Under the pieces are notes generated by a model. It did not search any database and was not told the DNA's origin. It saw nothing but the letters and a program-made list of their open reading frames with translations. 64,000 nucleotides of DNA, taken from assembly GCF_913773735.1 (NCBI RefSeq), contig NZ_CAJYEB010000042.1, positions 62,001 to 126,000 on the forward strand, in the 5' to 3' direction. The translations under genes were made by a program, and so were the position numbers. Each line of letters starts with the position of its first letter. Within the stretch, counting starts at the first letter, position 1. This stretch comes from an uncultured Massilia sp. (GTDB lineage: Bacteria; Pseudomonadota; Gammaproteobacteria; Burkholderiales; Burkholderiaceae_D). Positions 52,090-60,319 of this stretch are shown here, piece by piece.

Positions 52090-52995
52090 TCACGCTTTCC
52101 CGCCGGCCTCCCGCAACCGCCTGCCGTCGCGTCCCGGCGGCGCGCCGAACATGCGCCGGTACTCGCGGCTGAACTGCGACGGGCTGTCGTAGCCCACCGC
52201 GAACCCGACCGCCCCCACGTCGCCCTCCCCCGCCACCAGCCGCGCGCGCGCGAGCTGCAGCCGGATCTGCTTCTGGTACTGGACCGGGGTCATCGACGTG
52301 ATCGCCCGGAAATGACGGTGGAACGACGTCACGCTCATGCCGACGCCGGCCGCCAGCGCCTCGACCCGCAACGTTTCGGCATGGTGGCGGCGGATGTGGC
52401 GGATCGCCTTGCCGACCTGCGCCATGCGGCTGTTGGCCAGCCCGATCTGGCGGATCGTGGCGCCTTGCGCGCCGTTGAGCAGGCGCCACAGCAATTCGCG
52501 CTCGAACGCCTCGCCCAGCACGGGCAGGTCGTCCGGCGTATCCAGCAGCGCCAGCAGGCGCAGCACGGCCGCCATCACGGCGGCGTCCGCGTCCGCGGCC
52601 ACGATCGCCCGGTCCGTAACGGCCGGCGCCAGCGGGCGGCTGGCGTCCAGCAGCAGCGCGGCGATGCGTTCCGCGTCCAGCGCCAGGCGCAACCCCAGGA
52701 AGGGCCGGTCGGCGCTGGCCTCGACGATGCCGGCCTCGACGGGCAGGTCCACCGGCAATACCAGGCACTGCCCCGGGCCGCAATCGAACAGCGCCGCCCC
52801 CAGGGCGGTGCGCGCCCGGCCCTGCACGACCAGCGTGAACGTCGGCTCGCACACGTGCAGTTCGGCCGGCAGCGGCGCACTGGCCGCCATCAGCGCGACC
52901 CGCGGCAATCCAGGCACGGCCGCGCTCGGCGCATGGGCATGACGCAGCAGCAGGCTGCGCAGGCGATCGAGGGTGGTCTCTTCCACGGTAGTCAT
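52090..52995 (-). CDS. AraC-family transcriptional regulator
   Basis: A 301-residue regulator. The N-terminal cupin-like sensing domain (AraC_N type) covers residues about 30-180 (CEPTFTLVVQGRARTALG, CGPGQCLVLPVDLPVEAGI). Two helix-turn-helix motifs follow: LRVEALAAGVGMSVTSFHRHFRAI and DVGAVGFAVGYDSPSQFSREYRRMFG. It is divergent from the DoxX gene with a 130-base gap holding an 11-bp inverted repeat (53010-53043), a good candidate binding site. The effector is unknown; this subgroup often controls an adjacent oxidoreductase or DoxX gene. Confidence 0.92.
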   Translation of the reverse strand: MTTVEETTLDRLRSLLLRHAHAPSAAVPGLPRVALMAASAPLPAELHVCEPTFTLVVQGRARTALGAALFDCGPGQCLVLPVDLPVEAGIVEASADRPFLGLRLALDAERIAALLLDASRPLAPAVTDRAIVAADADAAVMAAVLRLLALLDTPDDLPVLGEAFERELLWRLLNGAQGATIRQIGLANSRMAQVGKAIRHIRRHHAETLRVEALAAGVGMSVTSFHRHFRAITSMTPVQYQKQIRLQLARARLVAGEGDVGAVGFAVGYDSPSQFSREYRRMFGAPPGRDGRRLREAGGKA

Positions 52996-53009
52996 CCGGC
53001 AATGCTAAG

Positions 53010-53043
53010 TGCACGATCCTAGCAGGCCTGGCAGGATCGTGCA
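53010..53043. promoter_or_regulatory. 11-bp inverted repeat, candidate AraC-family operator
   Basis: TGCACGATCCT (53010-53020) and AGGATCGTGCA (53033-53043) are perfect arms with a 12-base spacer, centred between the divergent AraC-type regulator and DoxX genes and only 15 bases from the regulator's start. Position and symmetry fit autoregulation plus control of doxX. Confidence 0.6.
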
Positions 53044-53125
53044 TTCTTCTGGCAGTTCCGCTCTCATGGCCGGCGCTCGGCCGGTGCTGTAATGGAGCCT
53101 TCATCGACCTCACCACGGAATCCCC

Positions 53126-53527
53126 ATGCCGACACCGACGCGTCCGCGTGCCCTGCCCGTCCTGCTCTGGCTCGCCCAGTCCTTCATCGCCATCTCCTTC
53201 GCCTGGGCCGCCTGGATGAAGCTGACGCAACCCATCGCGCAGCTGGCGGCGATGTGGCCCTGGACCGGCGAGCTGCCGGCGCCGGCCGTGCGGCTGCTGG
53301 GCCTCGTCGACCTGGCCGGCGCCGTCGGGATCGTGCTGCCGGCGCTCACCGGCATCCGGCCCGGCCTGACGGTGCCGGCGGCCCATGGCTGCATGGCGCT
53401 GCAGGCCTGCGCGCTGCTGTTCCATGCGTCGCGCGGCGAATGGTCGGTGCTGCCCGTCAACCTGGTCTTCTTCGCGGTGGCCGCCTTCGTTGCGCGGCAA
53501 TGGCGCGGCCGGCCGGCCAGCGCGTAG
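53126..53527 (+). CDS. DoxX-family membrane protein
   Basis: A 133-residue protein with four hydrophobic helices (SFIAISFAWAAWMKLTQP, AVRLLGLVDLAGAVGIVLPAL, AHGCMALQACALLF, NLVFFAVAAFVARQW). This is the DoxX-like fold, whose members act as small quinone- or thiol-linked membrane redox subunits. It is divergent from the AraC regulator and its stop directly abuts the stop of fadH (53527/53528) on the other strand. Likely the regulator's target; its substrate is unknown. Confidence 0.85.
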   Translation: MPTPTRPRALPVLLWLAQSFIAISFAWAAWMKLTQPIAQLAAMWPWTGELPAPAVRLLGLVDLAGAVGIVLPALTGIRPGLTVPAAHGCMALQACALLFHASRGEWSVLPVNLVFFAVAAFVARQWRGRPASA

Positions 53528-55564
53528 TCACAAGCGCGCCGCCAGTTCCGCCCCTTCGCGGATCGCGCGCTTGGCGTCCAGCTCCGCCGCCAGCGCGGCC
53601 CCGCCGATCTTGTGGAAGCGCGGCCCGCCCCTGGCGCCGTCCGGGGGCATCAGGTCCGCCAGGCTTTCCTGCCCGGCGCAGATCACGACGTTGTCCACGT
53701 CCAGCAGCTGGTTGTGGCCGCCGACCACGATGTGCAGGCCGGCATCGTCGATGCGTTCGTACTGCACGCCCGCCATCATCGTCACGCCGTTGCGCGCCAG
53801 CGTGGCGCGGTGCACCCAGCCGGTGGTCTTGCCCAGGCCGGCGCCGGGCCGGGTGGTCTTGCGCTGCAGCAGCCAGATGCGGCGCACCGGTGCCGGCGCG
53901 CGCGGCGGCGCCAGGCCGCCCGGCGTGGCGACCCGCGGGTCGACGCCCCATTCTTCCATCCAGTCGTCCACCGGCACGGGCAGCGGCGCCTGCGGGTCGT
54001 GCAGCAGGAACTCGGCCGTGTCGAAGCCGATGCCGCCGGCGCCCACGATCGCCACGCGGGGCCCTACCTGCGCGCCGCCGCGCAGCACGTCCAGGTAGGA
54101 CAATACTTTCGGATGCGCGATGCCCGCGATGCGCGGATGGCGCACGGTCACGCCGGTGGCGACGATCACGTCGTCGTAGCCGCCCGCCAGCAGGTCCTCT
54201 CGCGTCGCGCGCGTCCCCAGGCGGACGTCGACACCGGACAGTTCCAGCTCGCGCCCGAAGTAGCGGATGGTCTCGGCGAATTCTTCCTTGCCGGGGATGC
54301 GCATGGCCACGTTGAACTGGCCGCCGATGCGGTCCGCCGCGTCGAACAGGGTCACCGCGTGGCCACGCCGGGCCGCCACCGTGGCCGCCGACAGCCCGGC
54401 CGGGCCGGCGCCGACCACGGCGATGCGGCGCCTCGCGGCGGTCGGGCGATACACCAGCGTCGTCTCGTGGCAGGCGCGCGGATTGACGAGGCAGGAGGCG
54501 CGCCGGTTGGCGAACGTGTGGTCCAGGCAGGCCTGGTTGCAGGCGATGCAGGTATTGATGCGGTCGGCATGGCCGGCGGCGGCCTTGGCCACCCAGTCCG
54601 GATCGGCCAGGAAGGGCCGCGCCATCGACACCAGGTCGGCCTGGCCCTGCGCCAGCAGGCGCTCGGCGTCCACCGGCATGTTGATGCGGTTCGAGGCCAC
54701 CACCGGGATGCCCACCGCCTGCTTCAGGCGCGCCGCCACCGACGCGAAGACGGCGCGCGGCACCGAGGTGACGATGGTCGGGATGCGCGCCTCGTGCCAG
54801 CCGTAGCCGGTGTTCAGGATGGTGGCGCCGGCCGCTTCCAGCGCGCGGGCGCTTTCCACGATCTCGTCCCAGGTGTTGCCGCCCTCGACCAGGTCGAGCA
54901 CGGAATGGCGGTGCATGATGATGAAGTCGCGCCCGACGGCGGCGCGGATGCGGCGCACGATCTCCACGGCCAGGCGCATGCGGTTGCCGATGGCGCCGCC
55001 CCAGCGGTCGGTGCGGCGGTTGGTGCGCGCGCACAGGAACTGGTTGATCAGGTAGCCTTCGCTGCCCATCACCTCGACGCCGTCGTAGCCGGCGCGCCGG
55101 GCCAGGCGCGCGCAACGCACGTAGGCGGCGATGGTCTGCTCGATGCCGCGCTCGTCCAGCGCCTTCGGCTTGAACGGCGAGATCGGCGACTTCAGGGCGG
55201 AGGCCGACACGACCAGGGGCTGGTAGCCGTAGCGTCCGGCGTGCAGGATCTGCAGCAGGATCTTGCCGCCCTCCGCGTGCACGGCGCGCGTCACGCGGCG
55301 GTGGTTGAGCACGTCGCCGGCGACGTTGAGCGTGCCGCCGAAGGGCAGCAGCCAGCCCTGGCGGTTCGGCGAGATGCCGCCGGTGACGATCAGGCCGACG
55401 CCGCCGCGCGCCCGTTCGCGGTAGAACGCGGCCAGCTTGCCGTAATGGTAGAAACGGTCTTCGAGCCCGGTATGCATCGAGCCCATGATCACGCGGTTCT
55501 TCAGCGTGGTGAAGCCGAGGTCGAGCGGCGCGAGCAGGTGCGGATAAGGCGTGGTGTCGGGCAT
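53528..55564 (-). CDS. fadH: NADPH-dependent 2,4-dienoyl-CoA reductase
   Basis: A 678-residue flavin/Fe-S enzyme. Residues 1-370 are an FMN TIM barrel of the Old Yellow Enzyme type (LDLGFTTLKNRVIMGSMHTGLED), with YGWHEARIPTIV near the active site. The 4Fe-4S cluster is bound by CIACNQACLDHTF...CLVNPRAC. The C-terminal part binds FAD and NADPH (IAVVGAGPAGLSAATVAARRGH, VAIVGAGGIGFDTAEFL). It reduces 2,4-dienoyl-CoA during beta-oxidation of unsaturated fatty acids. No ribosome site is obvious. An intrinsic terminator for the gene upstream on the same strand lies at 55579-55608. Confidence 0.95.
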   Translation of the reverse strand: MPDTTPYPHLLAPLDLGFTTLKNRVIMGSMHTGLEDRFYHYGKLAAFYRERARGGVGLIVTGGISPNRQGWLLPFGGTLNVAGDVLNHRRVTRAVHAEGGKILLQILHAGRYGYQPLVVSASALKSPISPFKPKALDERGIEQTIAAYVRCARLARRAGYDGVEVMGSEGYLINQFLCARTNRRTDRWGGAIGNRMRLAVEIVRRIRAAVGRDFIIMHRHSVLDLVEGGNTWDEIVESARALEAAGATILNTGYGWHEARIPTIVTSVPRAVFASVAARLKQAVGIPVVASNRINMPVDAERLLAQGQADLVSMARPFLADPDWVAKAAAGHADRINTCIACNQACLDHTFANRRASCLVNPRACHETTLVYRPTAARRRIAVVGAGPAGLSAATVAARRGHAVTLFDAADRIGGQFNVAMRIPGKEEFAETIRYFGRELELSGVDVRLGTRATREDLLAGGYDDVIVATGVTVRHPRIAGIAHPKVLSYLDVLRGGAQVGPRVAIVGAGGIGFDTAEFLLHDPQAPLPVPVDDWMEEWGVDPRVATPGGLAPPRAPAPVRRIWLLQRKTTRPGAGLGKTTGWVHRATLARNGVTMMAGVQYERIDDAGLHIVVGGHNQLLDVDNVVICAGQESLADLMPPDGARGGPRFHKIGGAALAAELDAKRAIREGAELAARL

Positions 55565-55578
55565 CGGTGAAGGCGAAG

Positions 55579-55608
55579 AAAAAACAATCCCGGCATTACA
55601 CCGGGATT
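55579..55608 (-). terminator. Rho-independent terminator
   Basis: On the minus strand AATCCCGG and CCGGGATT pair around TGTAATG-type loop sequence, followed by GTTTTTTC. It ends the transcript of the hypothetical gene at 55635-56090 before fadH. Confidence 0.85.
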
Positions 55609-55634
55609 CGCTGGAGCCGTGCCTCTAAACGGCG

Positions 55635-56090
55635 TTACACCGGGTAGCTCTCGGGCGAACGCAGCTCGGCGAACTGCTCGATGCTGCCGATGCGCACCAC
55701 GACCGGGTTCAGGCTGGCCTGCGGCGACATCGAGCGCCAGGCGAACTTCCACACCTTTTCGCGCGCCTGCGCGATGGGCGCCGAGAAGGCCTGGCCCAGG
55801 CGCGAGCGGATGCCGTATTCGACCGGGCCGTCGATGCCGGCCCAGTTGGGCAGCGTGCGCTGCACGGCGCGGTGCAGGCGCTCGCCGAACTCCTCGCTGT
55901 TGTGGATGACCAGGCAGCTGTCGGCCGGGCCGAGCATGTCGAACAGGTCGCGGTCCCAGGCGCTGGAAAAGGTCAGGATCAGGAAGCCGCCGGACGGCGT
56001 CAGGCGGAACTGGCCGGCGGTCAGCGCCTGTTCCAGGTCGGTGCGCATGCCATAGCGGTGCAGGGTCGGAGGACGTTGGTAGTCTTGCAT
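55635..56090 (-). CDS. Hypothetical soluble protein
   Basis: A 151-residue protein that I do not recognise. It starts MQDYQRPPTLHRYGMRTDLEQAL and has a mixed alpha/beta pattern (GGFLILTFSSAWDRDLFDMLG, PVVVRIGSIEQFAEL) with no signal peptide, no membrane helix, no Cys cluster. It looks like a compact cytoplasmic protein. It lies 39 bases after a DUF2721 gene on the same strand and has its own terminator, so the two may form a small operon. The function is unknown. Confidence 0.75.
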   Translation of the reverse strand: MQDYQRPPTLHRYGMRTDLEQALTAGQFRLTPSGGFLILTFSSAWDRDLFDMLGPADSCLVIHNSEEFGERLHRAVQRTLPNWAGIDGPVEYGIRSRLGQAFSAPIAQAREKVWKFAWRSMSPQASLNPVVVRIGSIEQFAELRSPESYPV

Positions 56091-56129
56091 GATGGTCTCG
56101 ATTCGGTGTCGGTAGGTGGGTCGGCGCGG

Positions 56130-56576
56130 TCACTGCACGATGTTCGGGTAGTCGTGCATGTGCATGCGCATGTAGCGGAACGAGACGAAGGTTTCGCGCA
56201 GCAGGAACACGAAGCTGGCGATCAGGGCGACCATCGCCAGCACGAACATGCCGGCGATGTACTTGTCGAGCTGGATGTCGGTGGTATCGCCCAGGAACAG
56301 GCAGGCGATCACCAGGCACACGAGGAAGCCGCAGATGGTGCTGCCGGTCAGCGCGTAGTTGATCAGCTGCCAGCGCTGGTACAGCACGTCCAGCTCTTCG
56401 CGGTATTCCGGATCCGGTCCCTTGCGCAGCGCGTCGCGCAGCACGCGGGTGCGGTCGATGATCCGCGCCAGGCGGTTCATCAGCACCGTGAGCTTGGTCG
56501 CCACGCCGGTCAGCAGGAAGACGGGCGCGATCGCCAGTTGGATGATGTGGCCGATGTCGCTGATCTGGATGTTCAT
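56130..56576 (-). CDS. DUF2721-family membrane protein
   Basis: A 148-residue protein with three hydrophobic helices: IIQLAIAPVFLLTGVATKLTVL near the N-terminus, then STICGFLVCLVIACLFLG and YIAGMFVLAMVALIASFVFLL. Between them is a basic loop (MNRLARIIDRTRVLRD) characteristic of DUF2721. ATG 56576 is preferred over a TTG 39 bases upstream. The function of the family is unknown. It precedes the hypothetical gene and may be co-transcribed with it. Confidence 0.82.
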   Translation of the reverse strand: MNIQISDIGHIIQLAIAPVFLLTGVATKLTVLMNRLARIIDRTRVLRDALRKGPDPEYREELDVLYQRWQLINYALTGSTICGFLVCLVIACLFLGDTTDIQLDKYIAGMFVLAMVALIASFVFLLRETFVSFRYMRMHMHDYPNIVQ

Positions 56577-56637
56577 TCGCTGGCTTGCTTCGTCGCGTGG
56601 TGGGTGTGTTGTCAATAGTGTAGCAGCGCGTCCCGCT

Positions 56638-57594
56638 TCACTCGAAACGACCGTGGCGCTTGAACTGCTCGGTGGCGCCGACCAGGGCGCGCGCGATGCC
56701 GGTCTCCAGCGCGCCGTGGCCGGCGTCCGGGATCATGCGCAGGCGCGAGCCGGGCCAGGCCTGGTGCAGGCGGTACGCCGACAGCGGCGGGCAGATCACG
56801 TCGTAGCGGCCCTGCACGATCACGGCCGGCAGGTGGGCGATGCGCCCGACGTCGCGCACCAGCTGGTCGTCCTCGAGGAAGCCGCCGTTGGCCATGTAGT
56901 GCGACTCGAGCCGGCCGACGCCCAGGTCGAGCGTGTCGGACGGGTGGTCCTCTTCCTGCGGCAGCAGGAACACGCGGCGCCCCTCGAAGCGGCTCCAGGC
57001 GCGCGCCGCCGGCCAGTACTGCGCCGGATCGTCGCACAGCAGGCGCCGGGTATAGGCCCCCAGCAGGTCGCCGCGCTCCTCGAGCGGGATCGGCGCCACG
57101 AATTCCTCGTACAGCTCCGGATAGAACCAGCGCATGCCGTACAGGAAGAAGTCGATCTCGCCCGGCGTGCACAGGAAGATCCCGCGCAGCACGAAGCCCA
57201 GGCAGCGCTCGGGATGGGCCTGGCCGTACGCCAGCGCCAGCGTGGAACCCCAGGAACCACCGAACACCAGCCAGCGCTCGATGCCGAACATGGCGCGCAG
57301 GCGTTCGATGTCCTCGATCAGCAGTTGCGTGGTGTTGTTGCGCCACTCGCCCAGCGGGGTCGACTTGCCGGCGCCACGCTGGTCGAACAGGATCACGCGG
57401 TAGGCGGCCGGGTCGAAGAAGCGGCGGTGCTGCGGCGACAGGCCGGCGCCGGGGCCGCCGTGCAGGAAGACGACCGGGATGCCGTTCGGGTTGCCCACCT
57501 CCTCCCAGTAGATCGTGTGCAGCGCGTCGACGGCCAGCATGCCGTGGCGGTTCGGGAGGATGGGCGGGTACAGCGACGGAGGCATGGCGGTCAT
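56638..57594 (-). CDS. pip: Proline iminopeptidase (prolyl aminopeptidase)
   Basis: A 318-residue cytoplasmic alpha/beta hydrolase of peptidase family S33. Oxyanion motif VVFLHGGPGAGLSPQHRRFFD, then LFDQRGAGKSTP and nucleophile elbow FGGSWGSTLALAYG with Ser. The C-terminal His is in PDAGHGALE. HGGPG and GGSWGS together with the substrate-specific NTTQLLIEDIERLR are hallmark. It releases N-terminal proline from peptides. ATG 57594 is used; ATG 57585 (three codons later) would also fit. The gene is flanked by a DUF2721 gene and a D-amino-acid dehydratase-like gene. Confidence 0.94.
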   Translation of the reverse strand: MTAMPPSLYPPILPNRHGMLAVDALHTIYWEEVGNPNGIPVVFLHGGPGAGLSPQHRRFFDPAAYRVILFDQRGAGKSTPLGEWRNNTTQLLIEDIERLRAMFGIERWLVFGGSWGSTLALAYGQAHPERCLGFVLRGIFLCTPGEIDFFLYGMRWFYPELYEEFVAPIPLEERGDLLGAYTRRLLCDDPAQYWPAARAWSRFEGRRVFLLPQEEDHPSDTLDLGVGRLESHYMANGGFLEDDQLVRDVGRIAHLPAVIVQGRYDVICPPLSAYRLHQAWPGSRLRMIPDAGHGALETGIARALVGATEQFKRHGRFE

Positions 57595-57645
57595 GGCGGT
57601 CTGGGGAACGGATGGGCGACGGTCGATTGTAGCCGCCCGGCCGCC

Positions 57646-58965
57646 CTAAAAAAAGGTGTTCAGTCCCTGGCGTACCGTGTAGTCGTCGTCCACGCCCAGC
57701 AGCAGCTGCCAGCGGTCGAAGGTCGTGCACGGGTGCGAGATGCCGCAGCCGACCAGGTCGCCCACCGCCAGCAGTTCGCGCACCGGCCCCTCGGGCAGCG
57801 ACAGGTAGGCGTGCTGGTCGTTCATCCTGGCGATCGCGCAGCCGTCCGGCAGCCGCTGCGGCGTGCCGGGTCCGGGAGCGTGGCGGTACAGCGCGACCGG
57901 CAGGCCGGCATCGTGCGAGGCGTCGCGCTTGCCCATCGACAGGATCGCCAGGCCCGGCTCAGGGCGCGACAGCACCACGCTCCAGACTTCCAGCGCCGGG
58001 CGCAGGCCGGCGCCGGGATCGATGCCCTCGCGCACGTCCAGCTCGGCGATCGCGTCCAGGTACATGCCGTGGTCGCTGGTGACGTAGCAGCCGCTGCGCA
58101 GCACGACGCGCAGCGGCCGCGACAAGCCGGGCAGCGCGCGCAGGCCGCGCGCCACCAGGTCGAAATAGGCCGAGCCGCCGGCCGTCACCAGCACCTCGCC
58201 GGCGCCGAACAGGCCTTCGTCGTCGGCCTCGCGCACCAGCGCGCCCAGGTCGGCCACGAAGGCGGCGACGGCGCGCAGGTCGGCCGCGCGGTCGTCCGAC
58301 ACCAGCAGGCCCTCGTAGCCCTCGAAGCCGGCCAGCGCCAGCCCGGGCGCATGCGCGACGGCGCGCGCGACCGTCAGCGCCGCGTCGAGCGTGCGGCAGC
58401 CGGCGCGCTTGCCGGGCAGGCCCAGCTCGACCAGCACCGGCAGCGGGCGCGCCAGCGGGTGCAAGGCGACTTCCTCGGCCAGGCGCGCCACCCCGGCCAG
58501 CGAATCGGCCAGCACGACGCATTCGAAGTCGGGATCGTCGCGCAGCAGCCGCAGCAAGGCGCGCACGTCGCTGCGCGCCACCAGCTCGTTGGCCAGCAGC
58601 GCGCGGCGCACGCCGAAGCGGTGCGCCACCTGCACCTGCACGGCATTGGCCAGCGTGATGCCCCAGGCGCCGTGCGCCAGTTGCGCGCCGAACAGCTGCG
58701 GGCACATCGTCGTCTTGCCGTGCGGCGCCAGCGACACGCCGTGGCGCAGGCAGAAGTCGCGCATCCATTCCAGGTTGTGGCGCACGACGGACGTCTTGAG
58801 CACGGCGACCGGGTAGCTGGTGTCGCCGTGCAGCACGTTCCAGCCCTGCACGCCGATCGCGCCCTGGCGCAGCGGTGCCGTGACGGCCAGGCCCTTGGTG
58901 CCGGGCGGCAGCAGTTGTTCATCGAGGCCGGACAGGGCCAGGCCGCCGGGCAGCAGGGGATTCAT
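57646..58965 (-). CDS. DSD1-family PLP enzyme (D-serine/D-threonine-type dehydratase or deaminase)
   Basis: A 439-residue alanine-racemase-fold (fold-type III) PLP enzyme. The PLP lysine is in SLAPHGKTTMCPQLF near residue 84, and the C-terminal metal-binding pair is likely in GCGISHPCTTFDRW (His and Cys), as in eukaryotic-type D-serine dehydratase and D-threo-3-hydroxyaspartate dehydratase. It probably deaminates a D-hydroxy-amino acid. GGAG lies eight bases before ATG. The next gene upstream on this strand ends one base before the ATG, so they form an operon. Exact substrate unknown. Confidence 0.85.
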   Translation of the reverse strand: MNPLLPGGLALSGLDEQLLPPGTKGLAVTAPLRQGAIGVQGWNVLHGDTSYPVAVLKTSVVRHNLEWMRDFCLRHGVSLAPHGKTTMCPQLFGAQLAHGAWGITLANAVQVQVAHRFGVRRALLANELVARSDVRALLRLLRDDPDFECVVLADSLAGVARLAEEVALHPLARPLPVLVELGLPGKRAGCRTLDAALTVARAVAHAPGLALAGFEGYEGLLVSDDRAADLRAVAAFVADLGALVREADDEGLFGAGEVLVTAGGSAYFDLVARGLRALPGLSRPLRVVLRSGCYVTSDHGMYLDAIAELDVREGIDPGAGLRPALEVWSVVLSRPEPGLAILSMGKRDASHDAGLPVALYRHAPGPGTPQRLPDGCAIARMNDQHAYLSLPEGPVRELLAVGDLVGCGISHPCTTFDRWQLLLGVDDDYTVRQGLNTFF

Positions 58966-58966
58966 C

Positions 58967-59383
58967 TCAGTCGTCTCCAGCGCGGGCTCGCCGCATCGAT
59001 TCCTGTCGCTTCAGTTCGTCCTGCAGGTCGGCGCGCAGCAGGCCGGGCGTCGGCATCGTGCCCTTCGACCCCGGGGTGCGGAAGATGCCGGGCACGATGC
59101 CGTCCTGCTGCAGCTGGGGCAGCAGGCCGTCGAGCAGCTCGTCCAGGCCGAACGCCTGCGCCTCGTAGCCTTCCCATTCGAACTCGGCGCACAGCTGCGC
59201 GAATTCGCGCTGCGGCCACATCGCGAACACCAGGGTGCCGTCGTCCTTCGTCGCCAGCGCCCAGCCGTTGCGGTACAGGCCCCACGCGACGCCGCTGCGC
59301 GCCACGTCGGCGACAAACACCGTGTAGCGCTGCGGCGCCGGCAGCCTGACCGTTTCCTTCAGTTGTTGCGCATCGATCGTCAT
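58967..59383 (-). CDS. DUF2750-family protein
   Basis: A 138-residue soluble protein. It reads MTIDAQQLKETVRLPAPQRYTVFVADVARSG, then WGLYRNGWALATKDDGTLVFAMWPQREFAQL, the conserved DUF2750 pattern. ATG 59383 follows GGAGAAGG; the longer frame to 59461 is Arg/Pro-rich and unsupported. It is cytoplasmic with unknown function. It abuts the DSD1-family gene and follows the ATPase gene by 74 bases. Confidence 0.85.
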   Translation of the reverse strand: MTIDAQQLKETVRLPAPQRYTVFVADVARSGVAWGLYRNGWALATKDDGTLVFAMWPQREFAQLCAEFEWEGYEAQAFGLDELLDGLLPQLQQDGIVPGIFRTPGSKGTMPTPGLLRADLQDELKRQESMRRARAGDD

Positions 59384-59457
59384 CGCCTTCTCCACCGGGC
59401 CCGGCGGCCGCCGTCGCTCCGAGGATACGCCAAGCGGGAGGCAGCGCGGCGCAGCCT

Positions 59458-60180
59458 TCATTCCTCGTCATCGAGCAATTGTTCGAGGCGGCGGGGATAG
59501 TGGTTCAGGAAATCGCGCGTGATGGCGTAGTGCTCGGTGTCCTCGTAGGCGACTTCCGTGATGCCGGTGGCGTCGAAGGCCAGGCGCTTCGCGCGCGGAT
59601 AGGCCAGCAGGATCGGCGAATGGGTGGCGATGATGAACTGGGCGCCGGCCTTCACCAGCCGGTCGATGACGGCCAGCGCGGCCAGCTGGCGGCTCGGGGA
59701 CAGCGCCGCCTCCGGCTCGTCCAGCAGGTACAGGCCGTCGCCGCCGAAGCCTTGCAGCACGTCCATGAAGGATTCGCCGTGCGAGCGCAGGTGCAGCGAC
59801 GGGCCGCCGCCGGGCGGGAGTTCGTCGAGGTAGGTGAATACGTTGAACAGGCTCTCGGCGCGCAGGAAGTAGGAAAAGCGCGGGCGCTTCCAGCCCTTGG
59901 CCAGGCGCAGCACGGCGTGCAGCGGCGACGCTTCCTGCTGGACGCGGTGGACGTTGCGCGAGCCGCCCTCGGCCGGCAAGCCGAGCGCCACCGCGATCGC
60001 TTCCAGCACCGTCGACTTGCCGGCGCCGTTTTCTCCCACGAAAAACGTCACGTCGGGATGCGGCTCGAGCAGGCCCATGTCGCGCACGGCCGGGATGTCG
60101 AAGGGGTAGCGCGTGACGTCGATGGCGGCACGCGGGTCGATGTGGACCGAGCGCAGGTAGGGCTTGGCGGCGAGGGACAT
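59458..60180 (-). CDS. AAA-type ATPase, ABC/SMC-like
   Basis: A 240-residue ATPase. Walker A in VGENGAGKSTVLEA near residue 45; a Q-loop-like region follows; Walker B is LYLLDEPEAALSPSRQLAALAV near residue 160 with D-loop-like SPSRQ; switch His in IATHSPILLAYP. The order resembles the AAA_21/AAA_23 group of predicted ATPases found in many bacteria rather than a transporter subunit. No nuclease partner (OLD-type TOPRIM) is present. ATG 60180 is used because the frame upstream is a REP element. Function is unknown. Confidence 0.8.
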   Translation of the reverse strand: MSLAAKPYLRSVHIDPRAAIDVTRYPFDIPAVRDMGLLEPHPDVTFFVGENGAGKSTVLEAIAVALGLPAEGGSRNVHRVQQEASPLHAVLRLAKGWKRPRFSYFLRAESLFNVFTYLDELPPGGGPSLHLRSHGESFMDVLQGFGGDGLYLLDEPEAALSPSRQLAALAVIDRLVKAGAQFIIATHSPILLAYPRAKRLAFDATGITEVAYEDTEHYAITRDFLNHYPRRLEQLLDDEE

Positions 60181-60215
60181 GGCGGCTCCAGCGGATCCGG
60201 ACCGGCAAAAAACAT

Positions 60216-60296
60216 CGTCCCGGCGCAGGCCGGGACCCAATGTGCACGCGCTTCGATCACGTGCGCAGCACTTGGATCCCGGCCTGTGCCGGGACG
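60216..60296. repeat. REP-like inverted pair (BIME)
   Basis: A 25-base REP-like unit (60216-60240) and its near-perfect inverse (60272-60296) separated by 31 bases. The first unit matches the element at 6136-6160 except at two positions that pair with each other in the stem. It lies between the ATPase start and the phbB stop on the same strand, so it may stabilise or end the phbAB mRNA. Confidence 0.75.
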
Positions 60297-60319
60297 ACGG
60301 GTCTGGTGACAATACTACC

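Noticed and set aside
59458..60180. ATPase as part of an OLD- or Wadjet-type defence system
   Set aside because: No nuclease, TOPRIM or other defence partner is adjacent; neighbours are housekeeping genes.
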